Part shown: piece by piece, positions 52,621 through 61,359 of the stretch | Numbering within the stretch: position 1 is the first letter of the stretch | Layout: the number at the start of each line of letters is the position of its first letter | DNA from: Burkholderiaceae bacterium | GTDB lineage: Bacteria > Pseudomonadota > Gammaproteobacteria > Burkholderiales > Burkholderiaceae | NCBI GenBank assembly: GCA_947448695.1 | Contig: CANFOL010000004.1 | Location: 62,001 to 126,000, forward strand | DNA: 64,000 nt | Reading direction: 5' to 3' | The notes under the pieces: generated by a model | What the model was told of the DNA's origin: nothing | The model's database searches: none | Seen by the model: only the letters and a program-made list of their open reading frames with translations | Translations under genes and position numbers: made by a program

Positions 52621-53748
52621 CTACAAAACTGGGCGATTTTTTCTAATTTGTTCCGGCACAAAGGAAATTTGTGGAAGTATGGGTTCTCTACCATCACTTT
52701 CCTTCGTTTCGTATGCCCAAGCTAATATCTTAGCAACTGCCTCAAAGAGTGGGATAGGTATTGACTCTCCGATATCTAATTGACTATATAAATAGCGAGC
52801 TAGAGGAGGAATTTGTGCTATGGGAACTTGATGCTCTTTGGCTACTTCCTGGATACGCAATGCCAATGCATCAGTTCCTCTAGCCACTACGATCGGTGCT
52901 GACATTTTTTCTGGGTCATAACGCAGTGCTACTGAATAATGCTCAGGGTTTGCCAAAATCACATCTGCTCTTTCAATTGCTGCCATCATTCTAGAGGAAG
53001 CTATTTGTCTTTGTTTTTGTCTAAGCCGTTGTTTAATCTCAGGTGATCCTTCGCTCTCCTTAGTCTCTTGTTTAACTTCCTCAGGGCTCATTTTCATTTG
53101 CTTCTGGAACTTAATCCATTGTATAACCCCATCAAATAGCGCAATAATAGCAAGTGGGAAAAGAAGAAGTCCTATGCCATTGGTTAAAAATTTAACTGAG
53201 AATACTAAAGAGTTTTGTAAATCACTTTGTACTAAAAGACTAAAAAAATCAAATAGACCATATAAATAAAGTAAGCCAATACCCATCAAAAAAATAATCT
53301 TCATGAGATTTTTGACTAATTCGATCAAAGAATTAATTGATATGATTCTTGCAAATCCTGAGATAGGATCTAATTTTGATATGTCAAACTTGAGTGCAAA
53401 TACTGGTCTAAACCCAGCTAAAGCAAGGGGTGCAAAAATTGATACCAACCATACAGCTAAAGTAATCATTAAAATTGTAAAAGCAAGTATAGCGAAAGGT
53501 CCTTGGAACCATTCGTTAATATGGTCGAGCAAATTGATCGGTTGATTAAACTGAAGAGCCAGTTGAACCAAAATACGCATCTGCCGAAATAAGATGGGGC
53601 CAATGATGGTTACTACCAGAAAAAAACCAACAATCAATGCGAAGGTAGTTAAATCTCTAGATTGGGCAAACTGTCCTTGCTCTCTAGCTTGTTCTAGACG
53701 TTTGGCGGAAGGTGCTAACTCCCTTTCTTGGGACGATTCTTCAGCCAT
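52621..53748 (-). CDS. flhB: Flagellar type III export switch protein FlhB
   Basis: The 375-residue protein starts with the conserved EESSQERELAPSAKRLEQAR-type tail-binding region. It has four membrane segments (about residues 30-215) and the autocleavage site NPEHYSVALRY, where the usual NPTH has Glu for Thr. FlhB switches export from rod/hook to filament substrates after cleavage between Asn and Pro. It is the last gene of the minus-strand flagellar block. Confidence 0.93.
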   Translation of the reverse strand: MAEESSQERELAPSAKRLEQAREQGQFAQSRDLTTFALIVGFFLVVTIIGPILFRQMRILVQLALQFNQPINLLDHINEWFQGPFAILAFTILMITLAVWLVSIFAPLALAGFRPVFALKFDISKLDPISGFARIISINSLIELVKNLMKIIFLMGIGLLYLYGLFDFFSLLVQSDLQNSLVFSVKFLTNGIGLLLFPLAIIALFDGVIQWIKFQKQMKMSPEEVKQETKESEGSPEIKQRLRQKQRQIASSRMMAAIERADVILANPEHYSVALRYDPEKMSAPIVVARGTDALALRIQEVAKEHQVPIAQIPPLARYLYSQLDIGESIPIPLFEAVAKILAWAYETKESDGREPILPQISFVPEQIRKNRPVL

Positions 53749-53780
53749 TTATCCCTACATCTATAGAGTGGTTTAAGGTG

Positions 53781-54137
53781 CTATTTACCTGCAGCATCAA
53801 TAAGATCTTGATCGCCATTTTCATTAGTCTTTACAGCTGCTGGCTTATTAGGTTTTGAGGATTTGACCTGATAAGAAGCACCCAAGTCACCACCAATCGC
53901 TCTAGCGTAAGCACCCAAATAACGTCTAGTTAAGTCCGGATAATATGGGTCATTCTCTAAATACCCTTTTTCGCGCAAGCAAAGTCCTACATCTGGGCAA
54001 TCTTTACATCCTGCTACTGCGGATAATCTTCCAACTTCAAATTGCTCACCCATTACAAATAAAAAAGTTAAAAAGGCAAGCGGCAATATGCCCCAAACCA
54101 AAAGTTTTTTTAAGATTCCTAAAATTTTATCTTTCAT
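53781..54137 (-). CDS. Small membrane protein with CxxC-x5-C motif in flagellar operon
   Basis: The 118-residue protein is not recognised. It has an N-terminal basic stretch and one membrane helix (residues 12-30). A short region with three close cysteines follows (GCKDCPDVGLC; Cys44, 47 and 53), then a Lys/Asn-rich disordered tail. The orientation suggests the cysteines are periplasmic, so disulfide or metal binding is possible. It sits between the Sel1-like protein and flhB, so a flagellar or export role is suggested by context only. Confidence 0.65.
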   Translation of the reverse strand: MKDKILGILKKLLVWGILPLAFLTFLFVMGEQFEVGRLSAVAGCKDCPDVGLCLREKGYLENDPYYPDLTRRYLGAYARAIGGDLGASYQVKSSKPNKPAAVKTNENGDQDLIDAAGK

Positions 54138-54171
54138 GGCTTTTCTTTCATTTCGATATTACTTAACTTGA

Positions 54172-54948
54172 TTATCTATTATTTTTATTTAACTTAGCAT
54201 AAATATCAACCGTACGGGCATCCGTAGGGATTGCTGTCTCATTCATCGCTTTTAATGTAATTTGTGCCTCTAAACTTCGATTTGCGTTGATAAACTCAAG
54301 GCCTGCACAATAATAAAAATCCATTGCTTGCTGAACTCCAATTTTAACTCCTTGACCCTTAGCGTAAATATTCCCCATTATTTGACAAGCCTCTGGAATC
54401 CTTGCTTTGGCAGGTTCAATGAGATACTTTTTCGCATCTTGAAATTGATTATCCCTATAACGATTCAGTACCATTGCGGTAAAAATAAAATCTCGATCTT
54501 GAATATAGCTTGCACGATCTGCATAATCTAGCGCTCTTTCATAAGCAATCAAACCACGATAATACATTGCCCAAATATCGTTCTTTTGTGCAGCATCTTC
54601 AAGCTTATGAAGGAATCGAATATTGAAAATACTATATTTAAGAACATCATCCTCTGAATTAATACATTTAATATCTTTTAAACATTGAATTGAAGCAATC
54701 GATTTAATATAACTTTTATTAAACAAGTCATAGTTTTTTTTTGCTTCTATTTTTTGTTGCTCAGGATTTGATTTTTTACTTTTATCGCTGAGAGGATTTG
54801 ATTGCTTACTTACCGGTAAATTACTCAAGACCGTTTTAGTACTCTCTTTTGATTCTACTTTAGCGGCTTCCTCCGCCACTACCAAGTGACTAGTTAGCAA
54901 GATCATCCCTAATATAAAACTCGCCCCAAGGTAAGAGGTTATTTTCAT
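54172..54948 (-). CDS. Exported Sel1-like repeat protein downstream of motB
   Basis: The 258-residue protein has a signal peptide (ending near HLVVAEEA). A linker follows, then helical repeats including IPEACQIMGNIYAKGQGVKI and GVQQAMDFYYCAGLEFI, the Sel1-like pattern. It begins 5 bp after the motB stop codon. MotX, a stator-assembly protein of polar flagella in Vibrio and Shewanella, is also a periplasmic Sel1 protein, so a MotX-like role is conceivable. The evidence is architecture and position, not direct homology. Confidence 0.65.
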   Translation of the reverse strand: MKITSYLGASFILGMILLTSHLVVAEEAAKVESKESTKTVLSNLPVSKQSNPLSDKSKKSNPEQQKIEAKKNYDLFNKSYIKSIASIQCLKDIKCINSEDDVLKYSIFNIRFLHKLEDAAQKNDIWAMYYRGLIAYERALDYADRASYIQDRDFIFTAMVLNRYRDNQFQDAKKYLIEPAKARIPEACQIMGNIYAKGQGVKIGVQQAMDFYYCAGLEFINANRSLEAQITLKAMNETAIPTDARTVDIYAKLNKNNR

Positions 54949-54953
54949 AACAA

Positions 54954-56111
54954 TTACCTATTTAAACTTGGTGAAATCGATGGTTTTGGCGGTAATGAAA
55001 ATTGCGTAGAAGGTAATTCATTTTTATCTTTTTCAGGAGCTTTTAAATTGGGTGGAATTTCTTGAGGCCCAGGCTTAATACCTTCAATCCTATTATTTCC
55101 TGATTCATTTGGAGATGTGCCACTAATTTTGGATGGAGATACCTGAGGTTTTTGCTTCAAAACAGTAATTGAAATTCTTCTATTCAAGGGATCGTTAAGA
55201 TCATCTGGGTTAATTGGATATTTATCCGCAAATCCGATCACTTGTGCAACACGGTCTTCTTTGAGTCCACCATTTAGCATTTCACGTCGAGCCACATTGG
55301 CCCTTTCCGAAGAAAGATCCCAGTTAGAATATCCTGCGCCACCTTTTGTATATTTAGCACCATCGGTATGCCCTTCAATACGAATGGGACTTGGGGAGTT
55401 TGATAGCGCCTTTCCAATGACCCTCAATAATCGCTGTCCTGAAGAAGTTGGCGTTGTACCGCCACTTGCAAAAATCGGTCTACTTTTATCATCAACTACC
55501 TGAATTCTCAATCCTTCTGCGGTAATATCCATAAAAACTTGACCTTTCAATTTACCAAGCTCAGGATCATTTTTTATATCGTTTTCGATTTTTTCTTTCG
55601 TTGTCTGAGCTTGTGCCTGTGCTTGAGCTTGTGTCTGTGCTTGTGCTTGTGCTTGTGCTTGTGCTTGAGATTGTGGTTGGGCTTGCCCCGTGTTAGAGCC
55701 TCCAGGACCACCCTCTGTTAAAGAGGAAGTTAAGCTTGTATTATCTCTTCGAGCATTCTCAATCTCAGTTGCTTTTGAATTACTCACCCGACGCTCGTCA
55801 GTATCTGCATCAGCTTTCGCTTCTTGCCCAGTCGTTAAAGTGATACTTCCTCCACCGCTTTTTATAATTCGAGTAGTGTCTCCAGAGCCTTGGCCCCCTG
55901 CCATCGAAATTCTTAAAGGATTTTGAAAATAGGACGATATACCAGCTAAATCTCCTGCTGTAGTTGATCCTAATACCCACATGAGTAGGAAAAACGCCAT
56001 CATCGCAGTTACAAAGTCTGCGTAAGCAATTTTCCATGCGCCACCGTGGTGGCCATGGCCACCTTTCTTTACGCGTTTAACAACTATTACTGGTGCGCCA
56101 TCTTTAGGCAT
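54954..56111 (-). CDS. motB: Flagellar stator protein MotB
   Basis: The 385-residue protein has the plug and membrane helix with the proton-site Asp in WKIAYADFVTAMMAFFLLMW, a long linker and the OmpA-type domain (IRIEGHTDGAKYTKGGAGYS, NWDLSSERANVARREMLNGG). The linker contains an Ala-Gln-rich tract of about 25 residues encoded by a hexanucleotide repeat. It starts one base after motA ends. The C-terminal 60 residues are Pro/Ser-rich. Confidence 0.94.
   Translation of the reverse strand: MPKDGAPVIVVKRVKKGGHGHHGGAWKIAYADFVTAMMAFFLLMWVLGSTTAGDLAGISSYFQNPLRISMAGGQGSGDTTRIIKSGGGSITLTTGQEAKADADTDERRVSNSKATEIENARRDNTSLTSSLTEGGPGGSNTGQAQPQSQAQAQAQAQAQTQAQAQAQAQTTKEKIENDIKNDPELGKLKGQVFMDITAEGLRIQVVDDKSRPIFASGGTTPTSSGQRLLRVIGKALSNSPSPIRIEGHTDGAKYTKGGAGYSNWDLSSERANVARREMLNGGLKEDRVAQVIGFADKYPINPDDLNDPLNRRISITVLKQKPQVSPSKISGTSPNESGNNRIEGIKPGPQEIPPNLKAPEKDKNELPSTQFSLPPKPSISPSLNR
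55636..55665. repeat. Hexanucleotide microsatellite (TGTGCT)5 inside motB
   Basis: Five perfect TGTGCT units lie within a longer imperfect tract (about 55606-55680) that encodes alternating Ala and Gln in the MotB linker. Gain or loss of units would stay in frame and only change linker length by two residues per unit. Such tracts are prone to slippage. Confidence 0.85.
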
Positions 56112-56972
56112 TTACTTACCTTTAACCGCTTTAGTTCCTTCATCAAGCTCAGTAAAGCTTGGGCGTTGATCAGAGAAAAGAACTTTACGTCCAAACTCTA
56201 TAGCAGCTGCCGGTGGAAAATTATTTAAACTTGCGAGGAGAATAGCTTTGACAGCTAAAAATGCTCTTGAACTTGAATTAAGCTTTTGTTCTAAAACTTT
56301 TGCAACTGGCGACACAAATGCATATGCTAACAAAATACCTAAAAACGTACCTACCAACGCGGCGCCAATTAACTTACCTAACTCAGCCGGTGGCAAACCA
56401 ATCGATCCCATCGTGTGGACCACACCCATCACAGCAGCAACAATACCAAACGCCGGCAAACCATCACCAACGTTGGTCACGGCGTTCACTGGTATATGTC
56501 CCTCAATATGATGAACTTCAATTTCTTGCTCCATTAAACTTTCAATCTGAACCAAGTCCAACGCTCCAGCTAGCATCATGCGTAAATAATCAGTGATGAA
56601 ATCTACCAAATGATGATCCGCTAATACATCTGGATATTTTTCAAAAATTGGACTTGCATGAGGTTCTTCAATATCCGCTTCTAATGACATTAAGCCATCT
56701 CTTTTCACTTTTTGCAGAATTTCAAACATCAAACACAATAAATTCAAATGGAATTGTTTAACTGCACCAGAAGATTTAAATGCTCCACCTAAAGCAGATA
56801 GGGTTGCTTTTAAATTGGTCGGTGTATTAGAAGCTAACATCGTACCCAATGCAGCGCCTACAATCGTTAAAACTTCAGTTGGTTGCCATAAAACCATAAT
56901 ATGGCCGCCATGCAAAGCATAGCCACCAAGTGCACAACCCATCGCAATAATCCATCCAATTGGAATATTCAT
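56112..56972 (-). CDS. motA: Flagellar stator protein MotA
   Basis: The 286-residue protein has four membrane helices, opening with IPIGWIIAMGCALGGYALHGG. The conserved Pro segments near the pore are DGLPAFGIVAAVMGVVHTMG and GAALVGTFLGILLAYAFVSP. The cytoplasmic loop holds charged residues that engage FliG. With MotB it forms the proton-driven stator. It is the only canonical MotA in the window and is distinct from the ZorA-like protein at 41916. Confidence 0.95.
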   Translation of the reverse strand: MNIPIGWIIAMGCALGGYALHGGHIMVLWQPTEVLTIVGAALGTMLASNTPTNLKATLSALGGAFKSSGAVKQFHLNLLCLMFEILQKVKRDGLMSLEADIEEPHASPIFEKYPDVLADHHLVDFITDYLRMMLAGALDLVQIESLMEQEIEVHHIEGHIPVNAVTNVGDGLPAFGIVAAVMGVVHTMGSIGLPPAELGKLIGAALVGTFLGILLAYAFVSPVAKVLEQKLNSSSRAFLAVKAILLASLNNFPPAAAIEFGRKVLFSDQRPSFTELDEGTKAVKGK

Positions 56973-56993
56973 AGCTTCTCTTTAATTTTTAAA

Positions 56994-57899
56994 CTACAGT
57001 TTTGAAAACAAATCACTCGATTGCAATCTACCAAACAAAGCCTGAGCTGCATTCAAAAGGGCTTGTTGTTTGGTAAAACCAGCAGTTGCAGCAGCCATAT
57101 CAGTATCAAGTAATGTTGAAGTCGTAGATGCCAACTGAGTGCTTAGTGAGTTAACTGCACTGCTTGCTTGAATAACAAGACTCCCCACCAAACCACTATG
57201 AGTTTGAGCTTCTTGTAACTGATTATATGCTGAAGTTAAGCCGGAGGAAACATCTGATAGCGTAGAAGTATTACTTGCATAGGCTGGAATACCTGCTTTA
57301 TGTCCCAAAAATGCAACAAATTGATTGATTTTTGCTAAAACATCAGTTTTCCCAGTAATCGCAGACTCTGAAGTACTCGCGAGGTCTGCTTGAGAAAGGC
57401 TATTCAAATCTTTACCAAAAGCATTGGAAGTTTTAATTCCGGAATCTACTGTTACGCCTGGCTCGATTTGAACAGAGTTAATGGATGAAGGGAAAATCGG
57501 GTTACCGCTGGCATCTTTAGCAGTTGCCTGACCTTGAATCGTTGTAGCGATTTGACTTGCCTGTTGATACAAGGCCTTGAGCGCAGTTGGTGTTAAAGCA
57601 CCATTTTGCGCTTGAACTGAAATCGAAGTTAATTGGTTCATTTGATCAATCATACTTCCCAACTGAGTCGAGGCGTTATCCATCGAAGCTGTGACTGAGT
57701 TTTGATTATTGGTATACATACTTAAGCGATTCTTATCAAAACTCAAACGTACGCCCCAAGAAACGGCATAAGGATTATCAGAAGCCTTACTGTACTGTTG
57801 ACCAGTACTAATCTGCTGCTGAAAGTTGACGGCTTTTGTCAAACTGTTGTTCATCGATTCAACGCTGTTATCAAAGATTTGACTGGTACTAATTCTCAT
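56994..57899 (-). CDS. flgL: Flagellar hook-filament junction protein FlgL
   Basis: The 301-residue flagellin-like protein starts MRISTSQIFDNSVESMNNSL and has FQQQISTGQQYSKASDNPYA, the conserved N-terminal coiled-coil region. It ends with STLLDTDMAAATAGFTKQQA and LLNAAQALFGRLQSSDLFSKL, the C-terminal helix. It joins the FlgK ring to the filament. It follows flgK by 25 bp. Confidence 0.93.
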   Translation of the reverse strand: MRISTSQIFDNSVESMNNSLTKAVNFQQQISTGQQYSKASDNPYAVSWGVRLSFDKNRLSMYTNNQNSVTASMDNASTQLGSMIDQMNQLTSISVQAQNGALTPTALKALYQQASQIATTIQGQATAKDASGNPIFPSSINSVQIEPGVTVDSGIKTSNAFGKDLNSLSQADLASTSESAITGKTDVLAKINQFVAFLGHKAGIPAYASNTSTLSDVSSGLTSAYNQLQEAQTHSGLVGSLVIQASSAVNSLSTQLASTTSTLLDTDMAAATAGFTKQQALLNAAQALFGRLQSSDLFSKL

Positions 57900-57924
57900 A
57901 ATGATTTCTCCGGTTCAGCGATCG

Positions 57925-59655
57925 TTAGTTCATAATTGATAAAATGGACTGAAACATTTGATTTCCAGCTTGTAATACCTTGCTTGAGGCTTGATATAGC
58001 TGTTGAAACTTTAAAAGATTAGCGGCCTCTTCATCTAAATTTACCCCCGCAATCGAACTTTGCTGCATCTTTAAATTTGACAATACGGCTTGATTGGCGG
58101 TTTGATTATTTGTCCAAGTAGCAACTGGTACACCAACATCACTGACCAAATTAGCGACCGCATTCCCAAGCACCGTACTGTATTGAGAGGCAATGTTTGC
58201 ATTGGTTGAACTGATATAAGGTTGTCCGTTATTTTGATTAATATACTGCGAATTATCCAGTGGCGCCAAGGTTGTGAAATTGGCAGCAGTGAGCTCAAGG
58301 GTACTTAAATTATTTGGAATATTTGGACTAGTAATTGTGATAGAGCCACTTGCAAAATTAGATGATGGCTGGCCATTATTTAACGTAATTGAGGTTGTAC
58401 CATCTTGATTCTGTGTAACAGAATCAATTAATGTACCAGGGGCAATGCCACTTCCAGAAATTGATTGTCCTGCGATAACAGAATCACTTGGAATGATTAA
58501 ACTTTGACCAACTGCAATATTAATATTCCCAAAGGTTTGATTTGCTGTTTGCCCAGCAATGCCACCATTGGCTTTATATAAAGCGCTCATGGCAGTATCT
58601 GAACTTATTTGTGGAATTTTAGATGTTGGGTCATTTTGATTACTTGTATCCCCAACTATCCCTTGACTCGTATTAAAACCAAAAATCTTCAGTGCGCCAT
58701 TACTCGATGCATTTGCACCGGTAACATTATTTGAAACACTGACGAGACTTTGTGCAATAGTGTTTAAACGCTGGTTAAGTGAAGGTACAAATTGTGTTAT
58801 CAATGTCATCAAAGCGCCAACTTGACCTGTGCTTGGGTTTTTAATTGACATCACTTGACTACCATTACCTAACTGAATATTTAACGTTGGGCTTGGATCC
58901 CCAGGATTATTAATTGCAAGCTTATTGGCAAGTCCTCTCTCGACTAAAGGAATACCTCCAAGGACCTGAGTAGCGGTTCCGTCATTATTGATCAAACTTT
59001 GACCACCAACTAAGTTTTGAATTTTCCCAAGAATCATATCGCGCTGATCAAGCAGGTCTGGAGATACGCCTGTATTTTTTCCACCTGCATTAGAGTTCAC
59101 GATTTGCTGATTGACTTGTGCCAACTGAGGCAATAATGTATTGACCTGATTCACGCTATCGGATAAACCAGATTGTGCATTGTTGAATAACTGACTTGTC
59201 ATCGAAACCATACCAGCCATACTTGCAGAAACTTGATTGGCACTTCCCGTCAAGCCTGATTGCGCAGCAGGACTAATTGGATTACTTGCATATACTCCCA
59301 TTGCGTTAAAGAAATTCGCAATCGATGTTTGAAGTCCAGTTGAGTTTTGTGCCACAAGACTATTAATAGATGATGTGTATTGAATCAGCGTATCGCTATA
59401 GCTTGATTTTGATTGCTGATTGAGTAATTGACCACTAACTAATGAGTTGTATTGACGAACGAATCCATGAACAGCAAAAGCTGTTCCAGTCAAATTCATG
59501 GCATTTGTAGCAAATGAATCAATGACTGAATTGGCATTTCGTTTTGAATATCCATCGACAGAAGCGCCAGAGACGTTTTGTGATGTCACCAACATCCCAG
59601 CTTGAGCCATTTGTAGGCCTGCATAAGCTGAACTGCTGATTGAGTTGATATCCAT
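57925..59655 (-). CDS. flgK: Flagellar hook-associated protein FlgK
   Basis: The 576-residue protein has the axial-family N-terminus (ISSSAYAGLQMAQAGMLVTS, QNVSGASVDGYSKRN) and ends with NLDEEAANLLKFQQLYQASS followed by a C-terminal helix. The middle contains Gly/Ser/Thr-rich surface domains. It is the first hook-filament junction protein. Its place in front of flgL is canonical. Confidence 0.94.
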   Translation of the reverse strand: MDINSISSSAYAGLQMAQAGMLVTSQNVSGASVDGYSKRNANSVIDSFATNAMNLTGTAFAVHGFVRQYNSLVSGQLLNQQSKSSYSDTLIQYTSSINSLVAQNSTGLQTSIANFFNAMGVYASNPISPAAQSGLTGSANQVSASMAGMVSMTSQLFNNAQSGLSDSVNQVNTLLPQLAQVNQQIVNSNAGGKNTGVSPDLLDQRDMILGKIQNLVGGQSLINNDGTATQVLGGIPLVERGLANKLAINNPGDPSPTLNIQLGNGSQVMSIKNPSTGQVGALMTLITQFVPSLNQRLNTIAQSLVSVSNNVTGANASSNGALKIFGFNTSQGIVGDTSNQNDPTSKIPQISSDTAMSALYKANGGIAGQTANQTFGNINIAVGQSLIIPSDSVIAGQSISGSGIAPGTLIDSVTQNQDGTTSITLNNGQPSSNFASGSITITSPNIPNNLSTLELTAANFTTLAPLDNSQYINQNNGQPYISSTNANIASQYSTVLGNAVANLVSDVGVPVATWTNNQTANQAVLSNLKMQQSSIAGVNLDEEAANLLKFQQLYQASSKVLQAGNQMFQSILSIMN

Positions 59656-59667
59656 TGTTAGTTCCTA

Positions 59668-60234
59668 TTAAAAAGATGAGGCGTTTTTGTACTGGTTAAC
59701 TGCGCTGTTTATACTGTTTGTAATACTCGGTTGTTTGGTATAGTTAACGGCTTTTTTATCAGCTTCGATTAGGGCTTTAATATTTGGCTGGGCAAGCATT
59801 TGGTCGGCAACTTTACTCGCGAACCCGACTCCTTTTCCAGCGACTAATGTATCAGCTAATTTGTCATCCGCAATCTCCAAATAACCTTTGGAAGAGTCAC
59901 TCTGATTATCTCCACCACGCAAAGTATTACTTCTTACAGTACTTAGCATTTGACGTACTAAAGTGCGCTCAAACCCCCTAGCAGCATCCCTTATTTGTTT
60001 CTCAGTTTTTGTCATCGGTTCAGTAGCTTGTTCTGATGGAGATGTTTTCTTTGTCGAGCTCGCGCCTGAAGATGCTTGCTGAGATTCTAAAACAGAAGCA
60101 AATGATGGAGCGTTCGTAGTATTGTTTTTTAGAGCTGCTGGTAAATCATTGGATTGCCCCAATAAACCTAATGCATTGGAACCAATTGCCGCTAGACCAA
60201 CGCCAGGAATCGTTAGATTAGAAAGAGGCATCAT
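59668..60234 (-). CDS. flgJ: FlgJ, rod-cap domain only
   Basis: The 188-residue protein contains the rod-cap domain (KQIRDAARGFERTLVRQMLS, GYLEIADDKLADTLVAGKGV, FASKVADQMLAQ). It ends without the C-terminal muramidase domain found in roughly 300-residue beta- and gammaproteobacterial FlgJ proteins. The start overlaps the flgI stop codon as TAATG. A separate lytic enzyme must open the wall for the rod. Confidence 0.9.
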   Translation of the reverse strand: MMPLSNLTIPGVGLAAIGSNALGLLGQSNDLPAALKNNTTNAPSFASVLESQQASSGASSTKKTSPSEQATEPMTKTEKQIRDAARGFERTLVRQMLSTVRSNTLRGGDNQSDSSKGYLEIADDKLADTLVAGKGVGFASKVADQMLAQPNIKALIEADKKAVNYTKQPSITNSINSAVNQYKNASSF

Positions 60235-61352
60235 TAGATCACCTCGATTTCTGCAGTAAGGGCACCAGAGGACTTCAGTGACTGCAAAATTGAAATTAAA
60301 TCTGATGGTGTTGCTCCCAACATATTCAATGCCTTTACTACCGAAGATAAATTTGCTCCACCTGCAATTGCAATTAAATTATCCGGTTTCCCATCGCTGG
60401 AAACTGTCGCAGTATCTTGAGAGGTTACAACTGTATCACCTCGACCAAATGCATTGGGCTGACTAACCTCAGGAGTGGATTGTATCCGGACAGTTAAGTT
60501 ACCATGTGCAACTGCTGATGGGGCAAGCTTGACGGCTTGATTCATCACCACAGACCCAGTTCTTGAATTTAGAATCACTTTTGCTGGTCCAGAAGTTTGT
60601 TCTATATTGATATCTTGTAAGGCCGCCATAAAGGCAATGCGCTGTAATGGCTCAAGTGGTACACGAACGTTGAGTGAACGAGCATCAATCGGAATGGCAG
60701 TACCTACTCCAAAACGCTGCCCAATCGCTTGAGTTGTTTTTTGCATCATGGAAAAATCAGATTGCTTCAAATCTATTTGCACAAATTCTTCAGGCAGAAT
60801 TTGTGGTACAGATCGCTCTATCAGTGCTCCCGAAGGAATTCGTCCAGCGGAAAGATGATTAACGGTCGTAGTTGCTCCACCAGCACTAGCGCCTGCACCA
60901 GAAATAACAACGTTACCTTGGGCCTGAGCATAAACTTGCCCATCAGCAGCACGTAGTGGGGTCATCAATAATGTTCCACCTTTTAAACTTTGCGCATTAC
61001 CCATCGAAGAAACTGTAATATCGATTGCTTGCCCTGGTCTTGCTAAAGCAGGCATTTCCGCTGTAACCATGACTGCAGCAGCGTTTCTTAACTGTGCTTG
61101 ACCACCTGGAGGAACGGTAATACCCAATGTTCCAATCATTTGCAACACACTTTGAATCGTAAATGGTGTTTGGGTAGTTTGGTCGCCAGACCCATCAAGA
61201 CCAACTACGAGCCCGTAACCAACAAGTTGGTTAGGACGCTGTCCAGAGATATTTGAAATATCCTTTAAACGCTCAGCGTGCGCTGCACTCATCATCATGC
61301 ACATTAGAATAAGGGTTCTGAAAAAATGAATCGGTAGTGTAGTCAGCTTCAT
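60234..61352 (-). CDS. flgI: Flagellar P-ring protein FlgI
   Basis: The 372-residue exported protein has a signal peptide. The mature start is ERLKDISNISGQRPNQLVGYG, followed by GLDGSGDQTTQTPFTIQS and AAVMVTAEMPALARPGQ. It forms the periplasmic P-ring. The ATG at 61352 is preferred over an upstream TTG 6 bases earlier. Confidence 0.95.
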   Translation of the reverse strand: MKLTTLPIHFFRTLILMCMMMSAAHAERLKDISNISGQRPNQLVGYGLVVGLDGSGDQTTQTPFTIQSVLQMIGTLGITVPPGGQAQLRNAAAVMVTAEMPALARPGQAIDITVSSMGNAQSLKGGTLLMTPLRAADGQVYAQAQGNVVISGAGASAGGATTTVNHLSAGRIPSGALIERSVPQILPEEFVQIDLKQSDFSMMQKTTQAIGQRFGVGTAIPIDARSLNVRVPLEPLQRIAFMAALQDINIEQTSGPAKVILNSRTGSVVMNQAVKLAPSAVAHGNLTVRIQSTPEVSQPNAFGRGDTVVTSQDTATVSSDGKPDNLIAIAGGANLSSVVKALNMLGATPSDLISILQSLKSSGALTAEIEVI

Positions 61353-61359
61353 GATCAAC

